A stretch of 64,000 nt of DNA from Microcebus murinus (GCF_040939455.1 NC_134108.1:37368501-37432500), one strand, 5' to 3'; counted from the stretch's first letter, positions 11,401 to 24,045 are shown. Made by a program: numbers and translations. Notes: generated by a model from the letters alone, not told the origin.

Positions 11401-14400
11401 CCACAGGGAGTGCCACCAAGGCAGCAGTTGAATGACATCCATCACTCTCCCTGAGGATCAAGAAGGGGAGAAATGGCATGAGTTATTCTGGAAGGATGTT
11501 CTTTTGGGAAAAAGAAAACCTAGAAGTAGTGACTAAATAGGAAATTATTTTATACAAATTATCTCATAACCATGAAAGTTAGAATGGAAGGACAATTTAG
11601 ACATTTTAATTATGAAAAGTTTCCTGCTATAATATTGAAATGGGTTTAAAGAAACATTTCTATAAAATGAATCTTAAAATTAGGGAGGCTTGGTTTTGCT
11701 TTCTCCTTAGACTGAAGATGACATAGTAGGAACTGTACAACACACACACCTACCTAGAATTTGTATGCATTGTGAAGGTCAATACTGAGGACAGGTAAAA
11801 ATGGAAATCCTAACTTCAAATATTTGAAAATCCCTAATTTAAATTATTTAAAAAAGATTCTACTCATGTTTCTATTGATGTGTTGGTGCCATTACAATGC
11901 ACTATCCCAGCATTATTTACATATAACAGAAACTTTCTAAGCATTGTAACCCAAATAATTTTCTAGATTAAAAAATATTCTTTGGGTTCATAAGGAATTT
12001 CCTTTTTCTAATTAGAAGCTCATTAGGTTACTGGTACATTAATTAAATGAATGATTTTTCGATCTAGGAAATATTAGTCTAATAAACATAAGCATGGTAC
12101 AGTTGTCTCTCAATATCTTCAGGGGATTGATACCAGGATACTTTGCAAATACCAAAATCCACAAATGCTAAAGCCTCTTATATAAAACGAAATAGTATTT
12201 GCATATAACCAATGCACATTCTCCTGAAAACTTTAAATCATTTCTAGATTACTTATAATACCTAATGCAATGTAAATGCTATGTAAATAGTTGTTATACA
12301 GTATTGCTTAGGGAATAATGAAAAGAAAAAAATGTACATATTCAGTACAGATGCTTGCCATAACTACAATTTTGATCCAATCTGGAGATATGGAAGCCAG
12401 GCATATGGAGGCGCAACTGTACTTTGGTAATAACTCAACATACAGGCTAAAAAGTTTCATTCACTGTCTCTTCTTTAATTGTCAGCCTTCAGTTAAAGAA
12501 GAAACTCTGAAGTGTAAAGATTTTAGTTAATTCAACACACTATTCAACATGTTATGTATATAATCACCACATCACAACTTGGGGCAGAAAACAATGTTTC
12601 ATTTTGGCGGGAAGTGGCGGAGCGGTTCATATTACAAATAGTTCCTGCATTCCAAATTTCCAATATATGTAAAAACAAAAACGCTCCTTTGCTGTCATGG
12701 GTATTTATAGTGTCACTAGTAATCATTGTGGAAAAAGAAAATTGAAGAATTTTAGATCAGTGATTTTGCAGTTGTAGTCTAATTAGACTCATATGGGGAG
12801 CTTCTTAAAAGATGTATATTCCTAGGGTCCAGATCCCTGGCATTTTAGTTTTCTGTATGATGAAGCCCAGAAATATGTATTTTGACAAATTCCTCCTCTT
12901 TTTGATGTTTAAGTTGACCTTTGAGAACTAGTCACTTAAGGTACTGAAATAAAGGGAGAAGACTGCCAATTTCAGAAAGCACACACTAATCCAATTTCAA
13001 GTTTTCCATTTAAGAGAAATGTATTTTTCCATCTTGCTTTGTCTAAAGAGTCAAACTGCTCATTCCACAGTTTTGCTCAGGAAAATAGTCTTGTGTCTAG
13101 TAAAGAGAAAATACCCTCTACCTTAACCTTGCTTATCTCCAAACCATAGGGCTCTTAGGTTCTGGGATCAGAAACTCCTGCTGTTATTTCCAGTACATTA
13201 GAGAACAAACAGATTCATGGACTAATCTGAGAACTAGCCTCCCTCCCATTCCCCACCTCTCCTGTGGGAAAATGTGTTCCAAATTCAACAAGTAACTTTT
13301 TGAAACTTTATAAGTTTTGGCCTACCTGTATTTAGGTATTAATGTAAAGGATTATATTTTTACATCTACTGCAGTAACTATATTTATTTTATAAAGACCT
13401 GACAGAGTTTCATAATAAAATGGATTACTCTAAAAATTCTGTTAACACTCTAAAAGGAATGAGGTTTACAAAAATCCTTAAATGTGTATTTATATAGCAA
13501 CAAATTTTGTTATTTTGTATGTTTGACATACATAATTTGAAGCAATTAAGGATGTGTCATGTTGTATAAATTCAATAAACTCTCTTGGTCCTAAAGCTGC
13601 CTTTGGATTTGGTGGATTAATACAATGCCTATTTTAGAAATATTGAAATGTAAATCACTTTTGAACAAGATTCATTTCGTAATATGCAAGCTTTAAAGAA
13701 GGTACAGAACAATTCATCAACTGAGATTTCAGTTGGATTGACCTCAGGAGAATCTTAAGTGGTGTGAGAATTTAAAGTTCAGTGCAATGTCTTTCATTTA
13801 GAAGGAAAATAGAGAACCCAACTACTGAAATCATTTTTTACCAAGTCTGCCCAAAATGTTTACATACTATATTTTTGGGTTTTGTTTTTACTTTTTCCAT
13901 AGACCATAGACTCATCAAGATCATAAGATGATCTTATGAAGATTACTCAATTAATTAAATAATATTATTAATATTTGGTGCTGTTAGTTCTGTTCTCACT
14001 GATTTACTCTTCCAATTAAAGAGCACTTCCATTCAGAGGATGTCTAGCAGGTTGCAAAGGGGTTAGCCTCCTGTGGGCCTTTTCAAGAAAACATTCTGCA
14101 GCTCCACTTAGACAATTAGCAGAAGGGTTGGGAGTGAATATTTGGTAAAACATTCCAAATTGGAAACAATTTCCTTTTGTAAAACTTCTGTTTCATTATT
14201 GGAAGTCTATGAAAGGACAAATGAGAAAAAATTGCTTTAATATGATGACTTTTGTAATAAATTTGATGAAAAAGGTTTTGATTTTAAAAAACAACCAATA
14301 TAATATTACTTAAACTAGTCTGTTTCAATTTTAAGGTCATTTTTGCATGGAATAAATGGAGCATTACATTTATTATGTTTTTTTTTTCCTTCTGTGTCTT

Positions 14401-14555
14401 CAAATAAGTGCAAATTATTCTTTCACAGAAAATATTGTTGTAAGCAAACTAGAATTGGGCAATTTTGTGTATTTGCTTTGTTAAACCATTTCTCCATAGA
14501 AAAACAAAAAGTGTTGATGACATTTTTTCATTGCTTTTTCTTTCTACTCTGTCAG
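8461..14555 (+). other. TRDN: TRDN intron / possible 3' UTR of short isoform
   Basis: Intron ending with the acceptor TCTACTCTGTCAG at 14543-14555. The first 0.9 kb could be the 3' UTR of the short isoform. A Tigger-derived element is listed separately. At 11225-11470 there is a less AT-rich, repeat-free stretch containing a (TTA)n run at about 11326-11344, which could be conserved non-coding DNA. I see no gene in the rest. Confidence 0.6.
12100..12419 (+). mobile_element. Tigger-derived (Tc1/mariner) non-autonomous DNA transposon
   Basis: Begins CAGTTGTCTCTCAATATCTT after a TA at 12098-12099 and ends GCAACTG before a TA at 12420-12421. That gives matching CAGTTG/CAACTG ends and the TA duplication of this superfamily. 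Inner landmarks such as ATACCAAAATCCACAAATGC, TAGTATTTGCATATAACC and TACTTATAATACCTAATGCA match the MER2/Tigger-type consensus I remember. At 320 bp it has no transposase. Confidence 0.85.
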
Positions 14556-14615
14556 ATCAGTATGCATTCTGTCGATATATGATTGACATGTTTGTCCATG
14601 GGGATTTAAAACCAG
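14556..14615 (+). CDS. TRDN: Triadin (TRDN) exon, Cys-containing hydrophobic segment
   Basis: A 60-nt exon in phase 1 at both ends. It encodes DQYAFCRYMIDMFVHGDLKP plus the first base of Gly. Acceptor CTACTCTGTCAG, donor CCAG|GTATTC at 14616. This is the one aromatic and hydrophobic island in the charged luminal tail. It contains a single Cys, and triadin is known to form disulfide-linked oligomers, so this Cys is a candidate; that link is inference. The exon joins in frame to 50165 (Gly-QSPAV) or, if used, to the microexon at 18153. The match to mammalian triadin is nearly exact by recollection, where human has Ile for the second Met. Confidence 0.95.
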
Positions 14616-14752
14616 GTATTCCAAACAATTCTTGTATTTGTCTGTTTTAATAGTCTTTGTTTCTAAGATTGTTGGCTTTTGATGTACTAAACTGTATTTT
14701 CCTTTTTAAAAACTGCATAATGCATGTGTAGATCTAGAATAAAACCAATAAA
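14616..14752 (+). CDS. TRDN: Alternative read-through terminal exon of triadin with poly(A) signals
   Basis: Read-through past the donor at 14616 adds Gly then IPNNSCICLF and stops at TAA, 14648-14650. Two AATAAA hexamers follow at 14738-14743 and 14747-14752, about 90-100 nt after the stop. This gives a complete potential short terminal exon of about 200-220 nt. The tail is uncharged, with two Cys spaced CxC. AATAAA is common in AT-rich introns, so the poly(A) evidence is suggestive only. The range given includes the short 3' UTR. Confidence 0.35.
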
Positions 14753-15679
14753 AAAGCAGAAATAGTAACTGGCATTAGGGCGTTTAATTTTACTTTCAAT
14801 CACTGCATGGCCTATTGTAAATGAAGTCAGCTAAAAGCTAAAAGTGTGCTAATATCTTTATATATAAAGAATGCTAATATCTTTAATAATATCTTGAAGT
14901 GAAGCAGTGAATCATCTTATTTTATTCCTGGTAAATTTAGAAGAAAAGACCTTTGGCAGTGAAAGTATCATTCTTTTCTTAGTGGTATGCAAAATTCATA
15001 TGTCATCACATTTCAAATATTAATTGTTTTTAAAAAAACTTTTAGATTTTTCTCATGCATGAACTTGATATAGCCACTTAAGAGAACTATTGATGGAGAT
15101 AAACTTGATGTCAAAATAATGGGGAAGGATTTTTAGTTAAAGGAATATACCTATCATCTCTCATATCTTAATTGTTGCCCAGAATGTAATAAGGTATTTT
15201 TTACTAACATCTTAACTAAGAATAAGTGACTTGATTGCTTGTACCATGCCTTTTGCAGATTTAAGCACTGATAGTACTATGCTCATGTTTGAGAAAATGT
15301 TTCTTAGAAGATAGTATTGTTAAGGAAGGAGCTAATTCACATTAGAATATTTGAAACTGATTGCTAAAACCAAACTGTATTTTGTTTTCTTAAATATTGT
15401 TGTGGACATCTTTCCAAAATGTATCATTATAATTCATGCAAACAGACATATCTCATATCTAAGTGCTAGAAAATAGAAGATCATGAAAATTTTGTCTGGA
15501 AAACTTAATCCTAGTAATTTAGTCTAGTTAATCTTCTCTTCTCCTTCTACATTTTTAGTGAGTTAGAAACTGAAATGAGAGGAAAATAATCTATAAATTA
15601 TAACTCACTTGGTGAAACTAATTACTTTTAACATTTGTGTATAATGACAGCAAAATTAGATGGAAACATTCAGAAAGGT

Positions 15680-15825
15680 GTGATGCAGTGGAACGAGAGG
15701 GCTTTGTGAACAAACACAGGTGTAATTCTTGACTCCATCCTTTGCTAGCATTGGACCTTGAGTTCATTGAATTCCACTTCATCTTTAGTGTTCTTATATT
15801 TGGAATGGAAATCACAGTAACAACC
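15680..15825 (+). mobile_element. MIR SINE
   Basis: Follows the MIR consensus at low identity: a GCAGTGGAACGAGAGGGCTT core, AATTCTTGACTCCATCCTTT, a GGACCTTGAGTTCATTGAAT section and CATCTTTAGTGTTCTTATAT. Confidence 0.55.
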
Positions 15826-16498
15826 TTGCATTGTTGACAAACCATCTAGTGGATACACAACAAAATGTTTTTATCACTTCATTCTTTAATCCATTAATTT
15901 CACCAAAGCCTGTCTGGGTGAGTGTCCCACATGAAGGAAACTTCTCAACATTGACAAGACCTGGTCTATATACATATCATAAATTCAATTTTAGGTTAGA
16001 GGTTTGCTGACCACTTTGTTCAGCTGTGGTGGTTTAAGAAAGTCATATTCTACACATACTTTTGCCTTTATAAGGTCAACGTTTATGTATACATAAGATA
16101 AATCTATATTGCTGATAAGCATGAATTAATAAATGTACTGATGTGCATCATTTCCTTTATATTCCATTAGTTTAAATATTTTATCACCTGAGGAAAATAA
16201 TATGTTCTTTGTGCCACTGAAATTATTCATAGTAGCTACTAATTGATCATAAAATATAGTTTCTAAGAAAATCACAGGACACTGAGAGCCATGCGTTGTG
16301 AAAGTCAGTGAGGGATGCTAGCTAGCAGTTTAACAGTCACAATGCCAATCATTTTTTTCTGGAAGTCTAACAATAGATTAAGGTCAGAAAGAATAATAAA
16401 ACTATCTTTATATGAGTTAAAGATGATTTCGCCAATAACCACACAGAAAGAGCCCTTTTAACAGCATAAAAGCATATGTAAACAAACATACTCTAACA

Positions 16499-16675
16499 CT
16501 ATGGTCCCCAACCTCCAGGCCCCAGACTGGTACCTATCCATTGCCTGTTAGGAACCTGGCTGCAGAGCTCCACCTCCCCCCCTTCCCCCAACAATCCTCC
16601 ACCCCACTTAGCATCTGTGGAAAAAATTGGTTCTATGAAACTGGTCCCTGGTGCCAAAAACATTGGGGATCGCTG
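16499..16675 (+). mobile_element. hAT-superfamily MITE
   Basis: Begins CTATGGTCCCCAACCTCCAG and ends GGTGCCAAAAACATTGGGGA then TCGCTG. The body contains CCTGTTAGGAACCTGGCTGC and GAAACTGGTCCCTGGTGCC. It is flanked by 8-bp near-duplicates CTCTAACA (16491-16498) and CTCTAAAA (16676-16683), the size expected for hAT. A related copy in reverse orientation lies at 23085-23433. Confidence 0.8.
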
Positions 16676-18152
16676 CTCTAAAAAATCACAAGTTCAAATC
16701 TGGAACACTCTTTACTATGCCAACTGCTGAAAATAATTCCCAAGGTCTGTAGATTAGACTTCTTAATAAATATCATTAAATAACTTACTAATTCCCTTCC
16801 TATTTCATCCACTTACTTTCATAATTTCGAAATTTAAGGAATGAAAGAATATTTAGATCAGTATTTCTTGTCCAAGACCTGGAAAGGAAGAAGGGGGAGA
16901 GGGGTGCATGTATGGTATGTCTGTTGTTTCATCTAACAAGCTATGTGATGTTTTGTAAATGTATCAAAGGAAAGTTCAAGAATACTGTCTTTGTCAGTGA
17001 GGCAATATATAAGATGGAGTGATAAAGCACTCAGTACGATTTGCATTTTTAAAAATAAGGAATGAGAAACACAGATTCAATCGGAGCATATTAATTTAGA
17101 GAAAATGCAAGTGATGAGACGTTGACTCTGACTGACAATTAGAGAATAAAACAACTCCTGCCAAGTTTATTGCTCTGCGTGTATCCACTATTTACAAAAC
17201 ATTTGTGCTTCCATCTGTTTCTGTTTGGGATTAGTAGAACACCTGTTATTGTTTAGCTAGAGTTCATTATTAATTATTGGTAATGAGTTTTTAAAACTAC
17301 GATTTGATTTTTTCCTCTGGGATTCAGTATTTCCTTCGTAAAATATTGTTACACCCTCAAAAGTAGCCAAAATTGTAGTTCCAATTTGAAAAATACTGTG
17401 TTGATGAAATGTGCTGACACCATGATATAAGTCCCAAGTTTTGCCTTTTTATCCCATCAAAAAAAATATTTCTAAGATATCTTGAAATTTTTTTTAGCTA
17501 AGATTTTGCCAATATACCTGAAGATGAATTGTATCACTCTTTCTGATTCTCTGTAGTGAATAGTGACTATGCCCTCTCTTATGGTCAGTTATCCTCACCT
17601 CAGTTATAGGGACCATCTTAATAAACCAATGTAAATTTTAAGGATCAGCTTACTTTGTTGCATCTAATTAAAACTATCCTGAATTGACTCACTCTAGTTG
17701 AAACATGAAGAAAATTACATTTAAACTTAAGAAATGAATGCATGCTATCAAGCTGGCCCTATGGGCAACTAGGGTTGACATATATCTACATTTTGTAATT
17801 TTAGTGGTATTATGGATACTGAAGATCTCTCTTCTCCAGAAATACTTTGCTACTGCCCTTTAATGATGTAACCTTACTAGCAGATCTCTTGATTGTGTAG
17901 ATGATCAATGTTTAGCATGTGTTTTGAGGAGCCCATACACTGCCTTAGAGAAGAGAAAGGGGGAGAGAACAAGAGAGATCTTGTCCTCTGGTAACTGTCT
18001 TGAAGCTGATTAATTCCCATGTTTTCTCTAGGGCTTAAAGTAATCTACTTGTCATTTTCTTGTGAGAAAACTATTAACATTGGAACATTGGTCAAGACTG
18101 ACATTATTGCAACACTGAGACTCAATTTATGGTGTTTTGTTTTGTTATTTAG

Positions 18153-18176
18153 AAATTGATAGTACCGATGGTCAAG
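18153..18176 (+). CDS. TRDN: Candidate TRDN microexon (24 nt)
   Basis: A 24-nt segment between a pyrimidine-rich acceptor (TTTTGTTTTGTTATTTAG, ending 18152) and a good donor (CAAG|GTGAAT at 18177). In the phase 1 that triadin uses throughout, it encodes EIDSTDGQ with no stop. It would fit between the exons ending 14615 and starting 50165, giving KP-EIDSTDGQ-GQSPAV. Splice sites, phase and length all agree, and triadin is built of many small phase-1 exons. I do not recall this segment from published triadin, so it may be alternative, lineage-specific or chance. Confidence 0.4.
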
Positions 18177-19234
18177 GTGAATTTCTTTATATTTATTTAT
18201 CTTTATTAACCTTCCAGTAATTCCAATTTCCTTTTTAATATTTTGTAGCTTAGCCCATTATTCTTAAATGAGAGCTACACCACTAGATTCCTTCATTTAG
18301 GTAGACTATTAAAAAGAAACATCATGATCTTGCTTGGCATTTTCATATTCCCTCTTCATCAGCTTCTACCTGGGGCTTAATAAATTGCATGAATTTCTGG
18401 GCAGAGTAAACCAATTTTAAAAAGAAACAAATTTCTATAAGTAAAAATCGCATGGCTCACAGACTTCTTCATATTCAGTATAGATAAAGAAACCAATTTA
18501 AATGTCCAGTATGAGGACCAGGGCTAGTGTGCTTTTGCTTAGTAATTTTAATTTTTTTTTTGTAGCTTTCATCTCTATAGCTATTATGATTAAAGCTTAA
18601 TACAAGTTAAAGTTTGTCCCTTAGAAGTTATTCCACTATTAAAATTTCAGCTACTATCTGTCTCTTAGCTTGAGCCAAGAATTTATGTCAAGGTAATTCA
18701 TTCCACTTTGTGTGCCATTTATTTTCTTAAAATTGAGGATACTAACCTATCAAAATCTTTTCTGATTATAATAAGGTATTCTTGGGCAGCCTGTATTCCA
18801 ATTCAATGGATTTTAAGTCCATAGGCAGAAAGAGCCTCAGGTATAAGTTAGTACTCTCATTTTATTAAGATCCTTTTCTTCAACTTTAGTGATGCTTAAC
18901 TACATTTTTGTTTTGATCCTACTGAGAAGAGGTCAAATGTAATTGCATTATAGTCACTGTTATTTAATGGTTTAATCTAATGTATTTCAGAGCTCACTGG
19001 CTATATTAGACAAGACTAGGTACAATTCAGCCTTGAGATAGAGCTAAATAAAAATAAACATGATCCAAGGTAGGCATAGTCCTTGAAAATATATTCATTT
19101 TAATTCAAAACATCTAATTATCTTCACATAACATAGCTCTGTGAGTTTCAATGTTTACTCAGTATTTGTTGAATCCCCTCAGCAAGCTGATAGCCCAGAA
19201 AAGAGGTAAGACATGACATAAATAAGTGTATAAT

Positions 19235-19301
19235 AAGGACAACTATCCTGACAAGGGCTTATAACCAAAAAAAAAAAAAAAAAAAAAAAAAAAGGACAAC
19301 T
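19235..19301 (+). mobile_element. Tiny 5'-truncated retroposon: 22 bp + A25 between 10-bp duplications
   Basis: A perfect 10-bp direct repeat AAGGACAACT at 19235-19244 and 19292-19301 flanks ATCCTGACAAGGGCTTATAACC-like DNA (19245-19266) followed by a pure A run (19267-19293). A poly(A) tail and target-site duplication are the marks of L1-driven insertion. The source transcript cannot be recognised from 22 bp. Confidence 0.55.
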
Positions 19302-20061
19302 TGGTAAATATACAATAGAGACTCAGAAAATATCATATTAATCTTAGTATATTAGGAATAAAAAGTTATTTCTCTTTACCACCTGGGCTTTTAATTATTT
19401 TTAAAATATTTTAAATCATTTTACAAATAGTTTACAGGAGTAAAAATAAAAGGATAGTAAAAATCTGATAAGATTTAAGCATAGTGAAATAAACATAATA
19501 AAAACATGTTTATAGTATATATTTCCTGGTTTTGAAGGTGTATGTTCTTAAAATGGGAAACATCTTCAGAAAGAAACTAACTGCTCATCCACTTTCATTC
19601 ATAAGCCTGCAGTGTATCAATCTTATAGATACAAATTCCAGATTTTGAACACCTCTTTAATAGATTCTAGCATGTTATTTCTTCTGGTGTTTCTAGAATT
19701 TGCATCATCAAAATATAATTCTTAAATTTTTAAAATATTTAATGGCTCATAATTTTGTTGAAAAGAAAATGTTATCTTCTTTATAATGGCAAAACATTTT
19801 CATTTTTATATTGATAAACATTAATTAGAATGATAAATTCAATCATTTAAAAAAATCAACCATTGTCTATTTCCATTTGAAAACTGCCTTTATCTTTCAT
19901 CAGTGTTTGTGCACTTAAAAACCATAAATTTTGTCACCTATATTTCATAATGAAAGAATACAGTAACATGCTCTTTTAGCAAAAGAGCATGGCTCAGGTT
20001 TTTGTCACAAAATATAATATGATAAAGTCCTTCCTGTTAAAGGGCTAACTAGATGAGAATA

Positions 20062-20391
20062 CAGTAGTTCCCCTTTGTCCATGTCTTCACATTCTGAAGT
20101 TTGTTATGTGATGTCAACTATAATGTGAAGATGTTAAATGGAAGATTTCATAAATAAACAATTCACAAGTTTTAAATTGTGTGAGTAGCATGATAACATC
20201 TCCTGCTGTCTAGCCCAGGATGTGAGTCACACTGTATAAGCTACCTGCCCATTAGTCACTTATTATTAATAGCTATCTTGGTTTTCAGATTGAAAAAGCA
20301 TAGTATGTATACGATTCGGTACTATCTGAGTTTCAGGTATCCACTGAGGGTCTTGAAATGTATACTTCATGCATAAGGGGGTGTACTACTG
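20062..20391 (+). mobile_element. Tigger-derived DNA transposon (second family)
   Basis: Starts CAGTAGTTCCCCTTTGTCC after TA (20060-20061) and ends GTGTACTACTG before TA (20392-20393). Inner landmarks ATAAACAATTCACAAGTTTT, CCCATTAGTCACTTATTATT and TTTCAGGTATCCACTGAGGG match the Tigger consensus ends joined by internal deletion. No transposase is left. Confidence 0.85.
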
Positions 20392-21609
20392 TATTGTATT
20401 TATTTTTTATTCTTTGAAATATATTGTTCAGTCATTGATTCTTGAGCATGAGAAAATTCATTGTCATCTGAAGATTCATAGTCTGAGATTTCACTTGTAT
20501 AATCAATTTCAATTTCCTCTAATCACTGGAGTCTAGCCTGCTGCTATCTGTCTTTTTGCATTCATCTTCTGATTCATCTAATAATTGTGAAATATCTTCT
20601 GTCACTTTTCTTCTCTTTGCATTTATGGATGGAAAACACAAGTTCTGAATTCTAAACTGTGTTCAGTGAAACTAAAAGTAGAAGCCTGGTGTCTCCAGGC
20701 TTGTTTTATATCTTCTTGAATGATGATGTAACACTTCAGTCAACACAATAAGAAACCTGAGTAATGATGAGATAGTAATGATATATTTTACAGTTGCAAT
20801 ATCTTTCTAGGCAATTGCATCATTATTCTGTTTTCTTATTATTTTAATCTCAAGCATTGTTGGGAAAAATTGAAGAGTTATGATGAAATAAACCTTAAAT
20901 TGATGAAATAGAAAATAAAATGTTCAATATAAGGAAAAATAGGATCATGAAGATTCCATAATGTGCTTTGAACTTTAAAAATTATTCAATGATGCCGCAC
21001 TATAATTATAAGATGCAATGAGTTTTATTTTGTTTAAAAAATACTCAATTTTCTCTTTGTTCTTTGGAAGACCTATAAGAAAAAAAAGTCAAAAATATTA
21101 ATCTTTACAAATAGTTAGAATTTCTCAAAAAAGAAACTAAAATACTGGTATTGGCTCTAATGGACCCTGATAGCATCCTGAGAACCAACAGAGAAAATAC
21201 AAAGGTGAAGGTCACAAAAGCCAGGGTTTAAATCCTTTGCTTGTGTTTTTGACTTTTTTTTTTTTTGAAATTCACTTTCTTTATAAAATTTGTTTATTAG
21301 GATTGTTAAAATAATTAAATGAAACAATGTAAGCTCAAGTTCTCTCCCCCCATTTTTGCTTTCTCTTTCATTATGGAATTTAATTGCATAAATGGTATTT
21401 CTAGTGTGAAGGACCAGAGAAGATCTTAGGGAAGATGTAAAAATTGAAATGGGCCTTGAGATATTGGTAGGTTATGTCTATGTGAAATCAAAGATAAAAA
21501 CATTCAAGGCTAAAGTGATAATGTTAAGGTACAACATCACAAAATCTTAAAATGTTCTTTTGTGACCACCAGTTGTTGAGTATTTACTGACTCCTAGGCT
21601 CTTGAAATA

Positions 21610-21790
21610 ATAATAATATCTTTTATAATCTTAATAAAACCTTGGGAGGAGTATATTATCATCTCTGTTTACAGATGAGAGAATTAAGACACAGAGTTTA
21701 AGAGACCTATTCGAGTCTCACAAAGTGGCAGGTAGGAGATTCAAACCTAGGCCTGCCTAATTCTAAAGTTCTCAGGATTAATAATAAATC
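21610..21790 (-). mobile_element. MIR-like SINE, reverse orientation
   Basis: Shows the reverse complement of the MIR 3' half: ATCATCTCTGTTTACAGATG, AGAGAATTAAGACACAGAGT and GGTAGGAGATTCAAACCTAG. Diverged, boundaries approximate. Confidence 0.5.
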
Positions 21791-23084
21791 TATCTGCTTC
21801 CCAGACATAGATGAGGAACTGCAAGAATTCACCTTGGTTGATACTCAGGGAATCTAGGAAGTAAACAAGATTGGAATGTGCAAGATGGCTTGGAGAAAAT
21901 GGAATTAGAAAGACGAGTTAGGAAAAGTCCAAAAAAAGGAAGTTATGCCTGATCATAGGAGGTGGGGTGGAGAGAATTAAGATGATTTTAGAGAGATTTC
22001 ACAGAGGTAGAGTTGTGGGATTTGTAGATACCAAAGGGTAGGAGAGCAAAAGATTATTCAGAAGGTGTTAGCCTGACAAACCAAAAATACGCCCTGAGTA
22101 GGGATCATAGGAAAAGAGAAAGGCCAAAGCTCACTGGACTACACAGGGCTGCAGAAGTGGGAGACTTTGAATTCATCGTCTATTCTTAAAGCCATATACA
22201 TATAGTATTCGGTTGCAAAAGGGAAAAGTGTGATGATTCCAATAAAAACATCATTGGTTTAGCAGCTGTTAAAAACCCAGGGTCATTACAGTTCTTTTTT
22301 ACATACTTTATCTTATTTAATTCTCACAGCAAACTGTTTGACACCTATATGGTGCAATAATAGTCTCACAGCACTTCTAACGGAAGTAAGCAGTGAGATA
22401 ATCAAGTGTGGAGCTTTCGAGAGAGGTCAGAGATAGAGTTGTGGTAACCAGCACAGTGAGTGGAATAAGCCGGATTAGAAACATTGACTATCTTCTGCAT
22501 GCTCAGCAGTCGCAGGCTGAGCTCACAGCAGAAGATATAAGAATACTAAAAGCTGATTCCTAACTTTCACAAATGGAATGAATAATTATTTTAAAAAGAA
22601 AAGGAACTAATAAATAATAAAAAAAAGTTTAAACAGGCGTTAGATTGCATAATACAGACTCTAAATGTTACAAATTTCAGAGGAGAGACATCTGTGATTC
22701 CTGCTGTCAGGGAAAAAATGTGGATATGGAACTTGAAAGATGGATAATGTTTGACTAAATGCTGAAGAACACATAGGGCTTGATTTGTTTGTATATAAAT
22801 GAAAGAGAAAATGAGTAGGAACATGACAGTGCGTGTAAAATTGATGTGTTTATAAGACAATGAGGATATCAGAGTGAAAAGAGGATAAACTAAGATCGGA
22901 AAACATCAGAAAATGATAAGCGATATATTTTTGATGACAAATTATAGAACACTTGGCCAATCAGATAAAGCTGATATTTGGCATAGAAGGGAGTCTTTGA
23001 AGGATTTTAGGTAGAGCAAGGACAGGAAAGTTGCATTTTGGGAGTATGTTTGGGCAGAATTCTACTTCTAGAAGTAGTCTACAA

Positions 23085-23433
23085 GTAGTCTTTTGACACC
23101 AGGGACCGGTTTTGTGTAAGACAGTTTTTCCACGGACAGGGGTGGGGTGGGGGTAGGCATCCCCGCCTCGGCTCCACCTCAGCTCATCAGGCGTTGGATC
23201 ATCACGGGGAGTGGGCAACTTGGATCCTTTGTACGTGCAGTTTGCAGTGGGGTTCATGATCCTATGAGTCTGGTGCCATTCCCCCCTCCCACCCACCCAC
23301 GCTGATCTGATGGGGGTAGGGCTTGAGCAGTGATGTGAGCAGTGAGGGGCAACCGTGGGTGCAGGTGGGCCTTCAGCTGGATCGACTCCTGCTGTCCGCC
23401 CCATTCTTGGTAGGCCCTTGGGTTGGGGACCAC
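23085..23433 (-). mobile_element. hAT-superfamily MITE, reverse orientation
   Basis: The same family as 16499-16675 but inverted and longer. It begins TTTTGACACCAGGGACCGGT and includes TTTTTCCACGGACAGGGGTG, and ends CCCTTGGGTTGGGGACCAC. The middle is GC-rich (CCCGCCTCGGCTCCACCTCA). Overlapping open frames of 75 and 147 codons here are products of that base composition, not genes. Confidence 0.75.
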
Positions 23434-23844
23434 AAACTTACAGGATTGGAAACAGAAGAAAATTTTTGGAATATTGCGAAAGCAGGTGCACCTAAAACGG
23501 TTTTGAAGAAAGGAAAGGCAAACTTTGGGAAGCCATTATTCATGGGGTAGTGATGGGAGCTAACTAAGTGACTTGCGTAATTAATATTGCAATTCAATAA
23601 CTGCTATTTTAACAATTTATGCTCACACTTAAATTGTGGTGGAGATTTAAATAAGGTTTAGATTTAAAGGAGGACCAACAATGACATATGCATGATTATC
23701 CACTAAAAGCATATTGCAGTAAGGAAAGTGTTAGAACTAAACATGTTCATAACCTAAAATGGAGCAATAGTTACCTTTTCTTCTTTGGTTGAGTTTTGTT
23801 CTTGTTTTGATTTGTTTTTCTTCTTCAGAGGCAGCCACTCAATG

Positions 23845-24045
23845 CATGGGAATTACAGGAGTTAGAGCAGACTCCAGAGCCATATTGCATGGGTTCAAAT
23901 CTGGGCTCTGCCATTTGCTCAAAACATGACTTAGCCAAGTTAATCAATCTTGCTAGGATGATAATCAGATTGTTGCAGAACAAATGAGTAGATAGTTAAA
24001 GTGCACTTATAGTGTATGGCTCTCTGAGTGTTGGCTCTTCTTTAC
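23845..24045 (+). mobile_element. MIR SINE
   Basis: Clear MIR landmarks: GAGCCATATTGCATGGGTTC, AAATCTGGGCTCTGCCATTT and GACTTAGCCAAGTTAATCAA in order. Confidence 0.75.

Noticed and set aside
22961..23550. Overlapping open frames of 147 and 75 codons on opposite strands
   Set aside because: They lie in a GC-rich hAT MITE; no protein family, splice context or codon pattern supports them.
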